Of a stretch of 64,000 nucleotides of DNA, positions 1 through 9,426 are shown in pieces. Each line of letters opens with the position of its first letter. Positions within the stretch are counted from its first letter, which is position 1. Origin of the DNA: Bacteroidales bacterium UBA1794. GTDB lineage: Bacteria; Bacteroidota; Bacteroidia; Bacteroidales; Bacteroidaceae. Made by a program: the position numbers and the translations under genes. The notes below the pieces were generated by a model, which saw only the letters and a program-made list of their open reading frames with translations, was not told the origin of the DNA and made no database searches. Location: assembly GCA_002315435.1 (NCBI GenBank), contig DCFW01000005.1, positions 67,113 to 131,112 of the forward strand, in the 5' to 3' direction.

Positions 1-1
1 G

Positions 2-712
2 AAAAAATGGGTTGGGCACATCGTTGATGATGACTTGGGAACAATAAAAATACAAACTAATATTAGAGCTAGGCGCATTATATTCAGAGTAAAAGATAAT
101 ATTCTGAATATGACATTACCTCCGGATATTACTCGTCATGAGATTGACACGAGTATCAAACGACTTAAACCTAGATTGCTGATAATGCTTCAAAATATAA
201 AAGGTAAAACCCTCATTTTTAATTTTGAATACACAATTAATACTCCTTTATTTCATCTTGTTATTGAAAGGTCTGAAAGACAGATGATGCAAGTAATTGA
301 AATAGCTGATAATATAAAATTGTTGTGTCCTACAACTCTAGATTTTCAGAATGAGGATTCTCAGTTATTGGTGCGGAAAGTAATAACTAATTTAATGGTG
401 AAAAGAGCAGAAGAGATTCTTCCGAAAATGCTTGATAATATATGTGAGAAATGTAAATTGTCATATAAGAGTGTACGTATCTCAAAAGCTCAAACTCGTT
501 GGGGAAGCTGTTCTTCTAGCAAAAATATAAGCCTGAATTGCTACTTATTATTACTTCCTATGTATTTGATTGAATCGGTAATGATTCATGAATTATGTCA
601 TACTATAGAAATGAACCATGGTCCGCGTTTTTGGGCTCTGATGGATCAGTTTACAAATAATAAAGCGAAAGCTCTTCGTGAAGAAATAAAAAAATATCAG
701 TGCTGTTTGTGA
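2..712 (+). CDS. DUF45 (YgjP-type) zinc metallopeptidase-like protein, 5' end cut by window edge
   Basis: The reading frame is open from base 2, before the first usable initiator (TTG at 35), so the true start probably lies upstream of the window. The C-terminal part has the zinc-binding motif HELCH followed by a third His in NHGPRFW, and the block RWGSCSSSKNISLN just before it. This is the YgjP/DUF45 family, related to SprT-like metallopeptidases. Family members are small, soluble and cytosolic with a poorly known substrate; this one has about 225 visible residues. It ends 132 bp before rimP, which has its own promoter. Family call is firm; biological role is unknown. Confidence 0.85.
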   Translation, partial: KKWVGHIVDDDLGTIKIQTNIRARRIIFRVKDNILNMTLPPDITRHEIDTSIKRLKPRLLIMLQNIKGKTLIFNFEYTINTPLFHLVIERSERQMMQVIEIADNIKLLCPTTLDFQNEDSQLLVRKVITNLMVKRAEEILPKMLDNICEKCKLSYKSVRISKAQTRWGSCSSSKNISLNCYLLLLPMYLIESVMIHELCHTIEMNHGPRFWALMDQFTNNKAKALREEIKKYQCCL

Positions 713-749
713 TTTAATGTTTCTTTCGTATACTTTTTTTAATCATTAT

Positions 750-780
750 TTTGTGCATGAATAGATTTATTGTATATTTG
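750..780 (+). promoter_or_regulatory. Promoter of rimP-nusA-infB operon
   Basis: TTTG at 750-753 and TATATTTG at 773-780 are separated by 19 bp, matching the Bacteroidetes housekeeping consensus TTTG-N19-21-TAnnTTTG. Transcription would start near 785-788, about 60 bases before the rimP start codon. Confidence 0.75.
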
Positions 781-844
781 CAGCGAATATAGATGAAATG
801 TGAGGGCGATTAGAAGCCCTTTTTTTGTTCTTAATTTTGCAAGG

Positions 845-1312
845 ATGATAGAAAAAAGTACTGTTTACCAGATCGTTGAAGAATGGCTGAAGAACAAGGA
901 GTATTTTATTGTGGACGTAATTGTTGGTGTCGATGATAAAATTGTGGTTGAGATTGATCATGCTGATGGTGTGTGGATAGAAGATTGTGTAGAGCTCAGT
1001 CGTTTTATCGAAGCTCATTTGGATCGAGAAAAAGAAGATTACGAACTAGAGGTTGGTTCTGCTGGTATAGGACAGCCATTTAAAGTGTTGCAACAATATT
1101 TGGTGCATATCGGTGATGATGTGGAAGTGATAACGAATGCCGGGAAGAAAATAGTTGGTATTCTAAAAGAAGCTAATGAACAAACTTTTACGATATCTGT
1201 TCAGAAAAAAGTTAAGGAAGAAGGGAATAAACGTCCAAAGACCGTTGCTGTGGATGAAACCTTCAAATATGATGAAATAAAATATACGAAATATTTAATT
1301 AGTTTCAAATAA
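845..1312 (+). CDS. rimP: Ribosome maturation factor RimP
   Basis: The 155-residue product has RimP features: an N-terminal alpha/beta domain with the conserved stretch DCVELSRFIEAHLDRE and the LEVGSAGIGQPF motif, then an Sm-like C-terminal domain. RimP helps mature the 30S subunit in the cytoplasm. A longer frame opens at a GTG at 800, but I chose the ATG at 845 because the first 15 residues do not resemble RimP and the start of transcription predicted from the promoter at 750-780 lies between. nusA begins 2 bases after the stop, giving the classic rimP-nusA-infB order, so the three are surely cotranscribed. Confidence 0.95.
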   Translation: MIEKSTVYQIVEEWLKNKEYFIVDVIVGVDDKIVVEIDHADGVWIEDCVELSRFIEAHLDREKEDYELEVGSAGIGQPFKVLQQYLVHIGDDVEVITNAGKKIVGILKEANEQTFTISVQKKVKEEGNKRPKTVAVDETFKYDEIKYTKYLISFK

Positions 1313-1314
1313 AT

Positions 1315-2586
1315 ATGGCTAAGAAAACAGAGGATACAGTGAGTTTGATCGATACTTTTCAAGAGTTTAAAGAACTGAAAAATATCGACAAAACAACTAT
1401 GGTCAGTGTGCTCGAGGAATCGTTCCGCAGTGTCATTGCCAAAATGTTTGGTACAGATGAAAATTACGATGTAATAGTTAATCCAGACAAGGGCGATTTT
1501 GAGATTTGGCGTAATCGTCAGGTTGTTAATGATGAGGAGTTGAAGAACGCGAATTTAGAGATATCATTGACGGATGCAAAAAAAATAGATGCATCGTATG
1601 AAGAAGGGGAAGAGGTTACTGATGAAGTGCATTTCGCAGATTTTGGACGTCGTGCTATTCTGAACTTGAGACAAACGTTGGCATCGAAGATCCTTGAACT
1701 AGAAAAGGATAGTATATATACAAAATATACAGATCAGATTGGAACTATTATCAGTGCTGAAGTTTATCAAATATGGAAAAAGGAAATCCTTTTGCTTGAT
1801 GATGAAGGCAATGAATTGTTGCTTCCTAAAACAGAACAGATACCAAGTGATTTTTATCGCAAAGGAGAGACTGTTCGTGCGGTAATCGCTCGAGTAGATA
1901 ATAGAAATAACAATCCAAAGATTATTCTTTCGCGTATCGATCCGGCCTTTTTGGAAAGATTATTGGAAATGGAAGTTCCTGAAATAAATGACGGATTAAT
2001 AACCATTAAAAAAGTCGCTCGAATTCCTGGTGAACGTGCCAAAGTAGCTGTTGAGTCATATGATGAACGGATTGATCCGGTTGGTGCATGTGTGGGAGTG
2101 AAAGGAAGCCGTATCCACGGGATTGTTAGAGAGTTGAGAAATGAAAACATTGATGTAATTAGTTACACATCAAATGTGTCATTGTTTATTCAGCGTGCTT
2201 TAAGTCCGGCCAAAGTAACAGATGTTAGGCTTGATGAAGAAAATCATAGAGCCGAGGTTCATTTGAAGCCAGAAGAAGTATCGCTTGCTATTGGTAAAGG
2301 CGGCTTAAATATTAAGCTGGCCAGTATGTTAACAGAGTACACTATTGATGTGTTCCGTGATCTACCTGAAGGGGTTGACGTAAACGAAGAGGATATCTAT
2401 CTTGATGAGTTCCGAGACGAGATAGATGGATGGGTGATTGATGCTATCAAGTCTATTGGCATTGATACTGCTAAGGCTGTTATCAATGCTCCGCGCGAAA
2501 TGTTAATTGAAAAGGCTGATCTTGAAGAGAATACGGTTGATGAAGTGTTGCGCATTTTGAAAGCAGAGTTTGAAGAAGATAAATAA
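1315..2586 (+). CDS. nusA: Transcription termination/antitermination factor NusA
   Basis: The 423-aa product has the NusA layout: an N-terminal RNA-polymerase-binding domain, an S1 RNA-binding domain (about residues 140-200), then two KH domains, including GVKGSRIHGIVRELRNENID near residue 262 and LAIGKGGLNIKLA near residue 325. A short C-terminal helical extension follows; the acidic repeats of the E. coli protein are absent. NusA binds RNA polymerase and modulates pausing, termination and antitermination. It sits 2 bases after rimP and 3 bases before infB, so all three are translated from one message. Confidence 0.97.
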   Translation: MAKKTEDTVSLIDTFQEFKELKNIDKTTMVSVLEESFRSVIAKMFGTDENYDVIVNPDKGDFEIWRNRQVVNDEELKNANLEISLTDAKKIDASYEEGEEVTDEVHFADFGRRAILNLRQTLASKILELEKDSIYTKYTDQIGTIISAEVYQIWKKEILLLDDEGNELLLPKTEQIPSDFYRKGETVRAVIARVDNRNNNPKIILSRIDPAFLERLLEMEVPEINDGLITIKKVARIPGERAKVAVESYDERIDPVGACVGVKGSRIHGIVRELRNENIDVISYTSNVSLFIQRALSPAKVTDVRLDEENHRAEVHLKPEEVSLAIGKGGLNIKLASMLTEYTIDVFRDLPEGVDVNEEDIYLDEFRDEIDGWVIDAIKSIGIDTAKAVINAPREMLIEKADLEENTVDEVLRILKAEFEEDK

Positions 2587-2589
2587 AGT

Positions 2590-5500
2590 ATGACGATTAG
2601 GTTAAATAAAGTAACAAGAGATTTGAATGTAGGAATTAAGACGGTTGTCGAGTTCCTACAAAAGAAAGGTTTTAATATAGAGGAGAATCCAAATACAAAA
2701 ATTTCTTCTGATCAATATGATTTACTTGTCAGCGAATTTAGTAATGACAAGAAAGAGCGTATTAAATCGGAAGAGTTTATTCATCAACGCCAGAAAAAAG
2801 ATAAAAATAAATCTTCTGTTTCAATTGGCGATACAGATGAAGAGGTAAATGATGAAGTGAAATCTTCGGCCCCAAATGAAAATGAAATAAAGACGGTGAT
2901 TCCTGATGAAGCGAAGCCTAAGTTTAAACCTGTAGGCAAAATTGATTTAGATAAGTATAATAAGAAAAGTCAAAAATCACCTGATCATTCTACTAATAAG
3001 GACGAGAGTGTAAAGTCGAAAGATGTAGTTGCTAAAACGGAGAAGGTTGAGAAAATTGAACCGGTAATCACAGAATCGCAAAACAAAATTAAAGAAAAGG
3101 TGAAGAGTGTTCACCCTGAAAAAAAGAGTGAAGAAAAAACGATTGATAATCAACCTGAAGCTATTGTTACAGAAAATAGACCTATCGTGAAAGAAGAGAA
3201 AATGAATCAACCCGGTAAGGATGCTACTAATAAAGTGAGTGTCAATAAAAAGGAATCTGCCGAGAAGGCTGAGGGATTGGTGAAACATGAGGATGGCATT
3301 TTTACCATTCGCCCAACAGAACACATTCAAAAGATTAATGTCATTGGTAAAATAGACCTTTCACAAATTAATCAGTCTACTCGTCCTAAAAAGAAATCAA
3401 AGGAAGAGAAACGCAAAGAACGCGAAGACAAAGAACGTGTGCGTCAAGATCAACGTAAGCAGATGAAAGATTCGATTCTGCGTGAAATACGGGCCAAAGA
3501 TGGTAAACCTACCATTGGCGAAAAAGCACCGGAAAAGGACGCTGCTAATAATGATGCGTTAAAGAAAAAGAAGCGAAGTCGTATAAATAAAGAGCGTGTT
3601 GATATAAATTCCGTATCCAATTCGTCTTCCGCTAATAATGGAAAGAGCAATGGTAATGGTAATGGTAATGGTAATAGAAGCGCCAATACAAATGCCAATA
3701 GAACAGGAGCCCCTAGAATCGGAGCACCAAGTAAGCCTGGGGCCCCTAATAGTAATAGACCTGGACCTAGATTTGGAAGAAGCAATAGTAACAATAATAA
3801 TCGTCCTAAGAAAGCTTTTGTGAAAGCCGAAGTTAGTGATGAAGATGTTGCAAAACAAGTAAAAGAAACTTTAGCTCGATTAACCAACAAGGGAAAGAAC
3901 AAAACTTCGAAGTATCGTAAAGAGAAACGTGGTATTGCTCAAAACCGAGAACGTGAGTTGGAAAGAGATGAACAGAAAGACAGTAAAATAATCAAACTTA
4001 CTGAATTCGTTACAGCCAATGAGCTTGCAAGCATGATGGATGTATCTGTTACAAAAATTATTGCTACTTGTATGAGTATCGGTATGATGGTTTCAATTAA
4101 CCAACGATTGGATGCTGAAACCATTAATATGGTTACTGAAGAATTTGGTTTTAAGACTGAATTTGTAAGTGCCGAAGTTGCTCAAGCTATTGTTGAAGAA
4201 GACGATAAAACAGAAGATTTAGTTTCGCGTCCTCCTATTGTAACGGTAATGGGACACGTTGACCACGGTAAAACATCACTGCTTGACTACATTCGTAGTG
4301 CAAACGTGATTGCAGGTGAAGCAGGTGGTATCACTCAGCATATTGGAGCTTATAATGTAACATTGGATAGTGGTCGTCATATCACATTCCTTGATACTCC
4401 GGGACATGAGGCCTTCACGGCTATGCGTGCTCGTGGAGCTCAAGTAACGGATATCGCCATTATTATAGTTGCTGCTGATGATGATGTAATGCCACAGACA
4501 AAGGAGGCAATCAATCATGCTGCTGCTGCTGGTGTACCAATCGTATTTGCAATTAATAAAATTGATAAACCTACTGCTAATGCAGACAAGATAAAAGAGG
4601 CTTTGTCTAGTATGAATTATCTTGTTGAAGAATGGGGTGGTAAGTATCAATCACAAGATATTTCAGCTAAAAAAGGTATTGGTGTAAAAGATTTACTTGA
4701 TAAAGTGTTGCTTGAGGCAGATATGCTTGAGCTGAAAGCCAATCCAAGTAGAAAAGCAACCGGATCAGTTATTGAATCGTCTTTGGATAAAGGACGTGGA
4801 TATGTGGCTACTGTGTTGGTTTCTAATGGAACATTAAAGGTAGGTGATATAGTTTTGGCCGGGACAAGTTTTGGTCGTGTAAAGGCTATGTTTAATGAAC
4901 GCAATCAACGCATTCAACAAGCAGCCCCTTCTGAACCGGCTCTTATCTTAGGTTTAGACGGTGCTCCTCAGGCTGGTGATGTATTCCATGTATTTGATAC
5001 AGACCAAGAGGCTAGAGAAATTGCTAACAAGCGTGAACAATTACAGCGTGAACAAGGTTTACGTACTCAGAAGCTGCTTACTCTTGATGAAGTGGGTCGT
5101 AGAATTGCACTAGGAAATTTCCAAGAATTGAACATTATAGTCAAGGGAGATGTTGATGGTTCTATAGAGGCATTAAGTGATTCACTGATTAAGTTGTCAA
5201 CCCCGCAGATACAAATTAATGTGATTCACAAAGCTGTTGGTCAGATTTCAGAATCTGATGTCAGTTTGGCTGCTGCTTCGGATGCCATTATTATTGGTTT
5301 CCAAGTACGTCCATCTGCAATGGCTCGTCGATTAGCCGATCAGGAAGGTGTGGACATCCGCCTCTATTCTGTAATCTATTCGGCTATCGAAGAAGTTAAG
5401 TCAGCAATGGAAGGTATGCTGGCACCTGAAATGAGAGAGCAAGTTACATCCACAATCGAAGTACGTGAGGTTTATCACATAAGTAAGATTGGAACTGTAG

Positions 5501-5733
5501 CCGGAGCTATTGTCAAGGAAGGTAAGGCTAAACGCTCTGATAGAGCTCGTTTGATTCGCGACGGTATCGTGATATTCACGGGTCAGATCAATGCTTTGAA
5601 GAGGTTTAAGGATGATGTGAAAGAAGTACCGGTTAACTTTGAGTGTGGTATCAGTTTGGTCAACTGCAGTGATATTCTGGAAGGTGACTTGATTGAAACA
5701 TATGATGAGGTAGCGGTAAAGCAAAAGTTATAA
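2590..5733 (+). CDS. infB: Translation initiation factor IF-2
   Basis: At 1047 aa this is long for IF-2 because of an extended low-complexity linker (about residues 55-470) rich in Lys, Glu and, from about residue 350, Asn-Gly and Pro-Gly repeats encoded by AATGGT iterations at 3649-3674. It opens with an IF2-N domain (VTRDLNVGIKTVVEFLQKKG). The GTPase domain begins near residue 553 with the P-loop GHVDHGKTS, then DTPGHEAF and NKID; domains II-IV follow. IF-2 delivers initiator fMet-tRNA to the 30S subunit and promotes subunit joining. Last gene of the rimP-nusA operon; a hairpin and T-rich tract follow. Confidence 0.97.
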   Translation: MTIRLNKVTRDLNVGIKTVVEFLQKKGFNIEENPNTKISSDQYDLLVSEFSNDKKERIKSEEFIHQRQKKDKNKSSVSIGDTDEEVNDEVKSSAPNENEIKTVIPDEAKPKFKPVGKIDLDKYNKKSQKSPDHSTNKDESVKSKDVVAKTEKVEKIEPVITESQNKIKEKVKSVHPEKKSEEKTIDNQPEAIVTENRPIVKEEKMNQPGKDATNKVSVNKKESAEKAEGLVKHEDGIFTIRPTEHIQKINVIGKIDLSQINQSTRPKKKSKEEKRKEREDKERVRQDQRKQMKDSILREIRAKDGKPTIGEKAPEKDAANNDALKKKKRSRINKERVDINSVSNSSSANNGKSNGNGNGNGNRSANTNANRTGAPRIGAPSKPGAPNSNRPGPRFGRSNSNNNNRPKKAFVKAEVSDEDVAKQVKETLARLTNKGKNKTSKYRKEKRGIAQNRERELERDEQKDSKIIKLTEFVTANELASMMDVSVTKIIATCMSIGMMVSINQRLDAETINMVTEEFGFKTEFVSAEVAQAIVEEDDKTEDLVSRPPIVTVMGHVDHGKTSLLDYIRSANVIAGEAGGITQHIGAYNVTLDSGRHITFLDTPGHEAFTAMRARGAQVTDIAIIIVAADDDVMPQTKEAINHAAAAGVPIVFAINKIDKPTANADKIKEALSSMNYLVEEWGGKYQSQDISAKKGIGVKDLLDKVLLEADMLELKANPSRKATGSVIESSLDKGRGYVATVLVSNGTLKVGDIVLAGTSFGRVKAMFNERNQRIQQAAPSEPALILGLDGAPQAGDVFHVFDTDQEAREIANKREQLQREQGLRTQKLLTLDEVGRRIALGNFQELNIIVKGDVDGSIEALSDSLIKLSTPQIQINVIHKAVGQISESDVSLAAASDAIIIGFQVRPSAMARRLADQEGVDIRLYSVIYSAIEEVKSAMEGMLAPEMREQVTSTIEVREVYHISKIGTVAGAIVKEGKAKRSDRARLIRDGIVIFTGQINALKRFKDDVKEVPVNFECGISLVNCSDILEGDLIETYDEVAVKQKL

Positions 5734-5756
5734 ACGTAAGTACGTAAAATTTATAT

Positions 5757-5818
5757 AGGCGGGGCGCAGAGTTGAATATTTTTGACTCCGTGGCTCCGCT
5801 TTCTATTTTTTACTCTTT
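5757..5818 (+). terminator. Probable terminator after infB
   Basis: A GC-rich imperfect hairpin (GCGGGGC with GAGT on the left arm, ACTC with GGCTCCGC on the right) surrounds an AT-rich loop and is followed by the T-rich tract CTTTCTATTTTTT. It separates the infB and suf operons, although I found no clear promoter between it and sufB. Confidence 0.6.
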
Positions 5819-5833
5819 TAATAATATATTGAG

Positions 5834-7294
5834 ATGAATGAACAGGAAGATGCAAACAAATTAATAAAAGAGGTAACTCAGGAGAAATATAAGTATGGTT
5901 TCACTACCGATGTGGATACCGATATTATTCCGAAAGGACTTAATGAAGATGTTATTCGCCTGATCTCTTTCAAAAAGCAAGAACCTGATTGGTTGTTGCA
6001 ATTACGCTTGGATGCATTTCGCTATTGGGAAACGATGAAGATGCCGCATTGGGCGCATCTGCGTATTCCGGAGATTGATTTCCAAGCTATTTCTTATTAT
6101 GCTGATCCTACCAAAAAGAAAGTAGGCACGGCTAAAAGTAGAGACGATCTTGATCCTGAAATGGTGAAGACGTTTAATAAACTAGGTATTCCATTGGAAG
6201 AACAGTTGGCACTCAGTGGCATGGCTGTTGATGCAGTGATGGATTCTGTATCGGTGAAGACTACTTATAAAGACACTTTGATGGAAAAAGGAATTATATT
6301 CTGTTCCATTAGTGAAGCAGTCCGTGAACACCCTGATTTGGTTCGAAAGTATTTAGGTTCAGTAGTTCCTTATCGTGATAATTATTTCGCAGCTCTTAAT
6401 TCAGCTGTATTCTCGGATGGATCTTTTGTCTATATCCCTAGTGGAGTACGTTGCCCTATGGAACTATCTACTTATTTCAGAATCAATGCACGTAATACCG
6501 GACAGTTCGAACGTACACTTATTGTGGCCGAAGATGATGCCTATGTAAGTTATCTTGAAGGCTGTACGGCTCCGATGCGTGATGAGACACAATTGCATGC
6601 TGCTATTGTGGAAATCTGTGTACATGAGAATGCTGAAGTAAAGTATTCAACCGTACAGAATTGGTATCCTGGCGATGAGAACGGTAAGGGCGGTGTATAT
6701 AACTTCGTGACCAAACGTGCATTGTGCAAAGGAAATAACTCAAAGATATCATGGACACAGGTAGAAACCGGTTCGGCAATCACATGGAAATATCCAAGTT
6801 GTATATTGGCAGGTGACAATTCTGTAGGCGAGTTCTATTCAGTCGCTGTCACCAATAATTACCAACAAGCTGACACCGGTACGAAAATGATACACTTGGG
6901 CAAGAACACTTCCAGTACGATTGTAAGTAAAGGTATTAGTGCCGGACATAGTCAAAACTCGTATCGTGGGTTAGTGAAGGTATCTGAAAAAGCCAATAAT
7001 GCGCGTAACTACAGTCAGTGCGACAGTTTGTTGATGGGAGATAAATGTGGTGCTCACACATTTCCTTACATGGATATAAAGAATAATACGGCAGTGGTTG
7101 AACATGAAGCTACCACTTCAAAGATAAATGAAGATCAGCTATTTTATTGCAACCAGAGAGGCATTTCTACAGAAGATGCTGTGGGATTGATTGTGAACGG
7201 ATATGCAAAGGAAGTATTGAATAAACTACCGATGGAGTTTGCCGTTGAGGCTCAGAAACTATTGAGTGTTTCTCTTGAAGGCAGTGTCGGTTAA
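5834..7294 (+). CDS. sufB: Fe-S cluster assembly scaffold protein SufB
   Basis: The 486-aa product is full-length SufB. It shows the conserved VPYRDNYFAALNSAVFSDGS region, the GCTAP motif (SYLEGCTAPMRDETQLH) and the C-terminal block with ISTEDAVGLIVNGY. SufB forms the SufBCD scaffold complex in the cytoplasm and accepts sulfur from SufS to build Fe-S clusters. sufC starts 20 bases downstream, and the order sufB-sufC-sufD-sufS makes a complete Suf operon. No sufE or sufU-like gene lies beside it here. Confidence 0.97.
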   Translation: MNEQEDANKLIKEVTQEKYKYGFTTDVDTDIIPKGLNEDVIRLISFKKQEPDWLLQLRLDAFRYWETMKMPHWAHLRIPEIDFQAISYYADPTKKKVGTAKSRDDLDPEMVKTFNKLGIPLEEQLALSGMAVDAVMDSVSVKTTYKDTLMEKGIIFCSISEAVREHPDLVRKYLGSVVPYRDNYFAALNSAVFSDGSFVYIPSGVRCPMELSTYFRINARNTGQFERTLIVAEDDAYVSYLEGCTAPMRDETQLHAAIVEICVHENAEVKYSTVQNWYPGDENGKGGVYNFVTKRALCKGNNSKISWTQVETGSAITWKYPSCILAGDNSVGEFYSVAVTNNYQQADTGTKMIHLGKNTSSTIVSKGISAGHSQNSYRGLVKVSEKANNARNYSQCDSLLMGDKCGAHTFPYMDIKNNTAVVEHEATTSKINEDQLFYCNQRGISTEDAVGLIVNGYAKEVLNKLPMEFAVEAQKLLSVSLEGSVG

Positions 7295-7314
7295 TATAAT
7301 AAATAGAGTAAAGT

Positions 7315-8073
7315 ATGTTAGAGATAAAAGATTTGCACGCAAGTGTAGAAGGAAAAGAAATATTGAAAGGAATCAACCTTACGGTAAAAGCCGGTGAGGT
7401 GCATGCTATAATGGGGCCAAATGGATCAGGCAAGAGTACATTGTCTTCTGTATTGGTTGGTGATCCTAAGTTTACGGTAACAAGCGGTAGTGTCACATTC
7501 AAGGGAAAAGATCTGTTGACTCTTTCTCCTGAGGACAGAAGCCATGAGGGAATCTTCCTTAGTTTCCAATATCCAGTAGAAATACCGGGTGTAAGTATGG
7601 TCAATTTTATGCGTGCTGCAGTCAATGAACATCGTAAATACAAAGGCTTGGAAGCACTTTCTGCTCCTGCTTTCTTGAAGCTCATGCGTGAAAGACGTGC
7701 AGTGGTGGAGATGGATAATAAGTTGGCTAACCGTTCAGTGAATGAAGGATTCAGTGGTGGTGAAAAGAAACGTAACGAGATTTTTCAGATGGCTATGCTT
7801 GAACCGTGCCTTTCTATACTTGATGAGACCGATTCGGGACTTGACATTGATGCGTTGCGTATAGTTGCTGAGGGCGTGAACAAGCTGAAAGACCCTGCTA
7901 AAAGTACGATTGTAATTACACATTATCAACGTTTGCTTGACTATATCAAACCGGATATTGTGCATGTTCTATATAAAGGTCGTATTGTAAAGACTGCCGG
8001 ACCTGAACTGGCTTTGGAGCTGGAGAAAAGAGGTTATGATTGGATTAAGGAAGAATTAGGAGAAGAAGTATGA
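7315..8073 (+). CDS. sufC: Fe-S assembly ATPase SufC
   Basis: This 252-aa ABC ATPase has a Walker A motif GPNGSGKST (about residues 34-42), the SufC-type signature FSGGEKKRNEI, and the Walker B region LSILDETDSGLDIDAL. The DETDSGLD form is characteristic of SufC rather than transport ATPases. SufC powers conformational change of the SufBCD scaffold and has no membrane partner. Its stop overlaps the sufD start (ATGA at 8070-8073), pointing to translational coupling. Confidence 0.97.
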   Translation: MLEIKDLHASVEGKEILKGINLTVKAGEVHAIMGPNGSGKSTLSSVLVGDPKFTVTSGSVTFKGKDLLTLSPEDRSHEGIFLSFQYPVEIPGVSMVNFMRAAVNEHRKYKGLEALSAPAFLKLMRERRAVVEMDNKLANRSVNEGFSGGEKKRNEIFQMAMLEPCLSILDETDSGLDIDALRIVAEGVNKLKDPAKSTIVITHYQRLLDYIKPDIVHVLYKGRIVKTAGPELALELEKRGYDWIKEELGEEV

Positions 8074-9413
8074 GTGCCGCACAACAATATATCGATATCT
8101 TCCGGCAGACAAAGTCCATGATAAACAAGCATAGTGCACCCGTGTTGAATGCTTTGCGGGATGATGCTATGGCATGTTTTGAAAAAGCGGGACTGCCTAC
8201 TAAGAAGATAGAACGATATAGATATATAGATATGGAGGCCATGTTTGCCCCCGATTATGGATTGAATTTGAATAAACTTGATATTCCCGTCAACCCGTAT
8301 GATGTGTTCCATTGCGATGTGCCTAATATGAGTACATTGCTCTATTTCGTAGTGAACGATGCTTTTTATGACAAGTTGTTGCCTAAGGTGAAGTTGCCTG
8401 AAGGAGTCATCCTGGGATCTTTACGTCAAGCAGCTGAGAAGCATCCTGATTTGGTAAGCAAATACTACGGTAAGCTTGCCAAGATAGAGAATGAATCAGT
8501 CGTAGCATTGAATACAGCCTTTACACAGGATGGACTATTTATCTATGTTCCTAAGAATGTAAAGGTTGAAAAAACAGTTCAAGTCATTAATATTCTTCGT
8601 TCGGATGTAGACTTGATGGCGAATCGTCGGGTATTGATCGTACTTGAAGAAGGTGCTTCATTAGACATCTTGTTTTGTGATCATACAATGGACGAGAACA
8701 ATTTCTTGTCCACTCAGGTGATGGAAGTATATGCAGGGCCTAATTCGCATCTTGATTTGTATGAGCTTGAAGAAACAGGATTGAAGTCCCGTTGTGTCCG
8801 TAACATGTATGTTCGTCAAGAGGCCGACAGTAACGTGTTGCTTAACAATATGACTCTGTATAATGGCATGACCAGAAATACGACCGAAGTAAGCCTTGTT
8901 GGCGAAGGTGCCGAAATCGGAATGTATGGCATGGCTATCGAGGATAGAGAGCAATTGGTGGACAATAATACTTTTATTGATCATGTGGTCGGACGCTGCA
9001 GAAGTCGTGAACTATATAAATATGTACTTGATGACAGTAGTACGGGAGCGTTTGCTGGGAAAGTGCTAGTACGCCCGAATGCACAGAAGACCGATTCGCA
9101 ACAAACGAACCGGGACCTTTGTATGACAAAGACAGCTCACATGTACACTCAACCCCAATTGGAAATTTATGCAGATGATGTGAAATGTGCTCATGGCGCA
9201 GCCGTCGGACAGCTCGATGAGAGTGCATTATTTTATATGCGCGCAAGAGGTATCGACGAACATGAAGCGCGTTTGTTGCTGATGTTTGCTTTTGTAAATG
9301 ATGTGATAGATACGATCAATATTGATGTGTTGAAGGATCGCCTTCATCATTTGGTAGAGAAACGTTTCCGTAAAGAATTATCAGGTTGCGCCAGTTGTAA
9401 AATATGTAAATAA
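8070..9413 (+). CDS. sufD: Fe-S cluster assembly protein SufD
   Basis: The 447-aa product is homologous to SufB but belongs to the SufD branch. It has the shared beta-helix core (TQDGLFIYVPKNVKVEKTVQV) and the C-terminal block CAHGAAVGQLDESALFYMRARGI, which includes the His used at the SufB-SufD interface in characterised complexes. SufD partners SufB and SufC on the scaffold and is linked to iron acquisition. It overlaps sufC by four bases; sufS follows after 13 bases with an AGGAGGG ribosome-binding site. The C-terminal CASCKICK is a cysteine cluster also common in Bacteroidetes SufD. Confidence 0.95.
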   Translation: MSAAQQYIDIFRQTKSMINKHSAPVLNALRDDAMACFEKAGLPTKKIERYRYIDMEAMFAPDYGLNLNKLDIPVNPYDVFHCDVPNMSTLLYFVVNDAFYDKLLPKVKLPEGVILGSLRQAAEKHPDLVSKYYGKLAKIENESVVALNTAFTQDGLFIYVPKNVKVEKTVQVINILRSDVDLMANRRVLIVLEEGASLDILFCDHTMDENNFLSTQVMEVYAGPNSHLDLYELEETGLKSRCVRNMYVRQEADSNVLLNNMTLYNGMTRNTTEVSLVGEGAEIGMYGMAIEDREQLVDNNTFIDHVVGRCRSRELYKYVLDDSSTGAFAGKVLVRPNAQKTDSQQTNRDLCMTKTAHMYTQPQLEIYADDVKCAHGAAVGQLDESALFYMRARGIDEHEARLLLMFAFVNDVIDTINIDVLKDRLHHLVEKRFRKELSGCASCKICK

Positions 9414-9426
9414 GGAGGGTTGTTAA

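Noticed and set aside
3450..3902. Open frames on the minus strand and in another plus frame inside infB
   Set aside because: They arise from the low-complexity Asn-Gly/Pro-Gly linker of IF-2 (AATGGT repeats) and show no family features or ribosome-binding sites.
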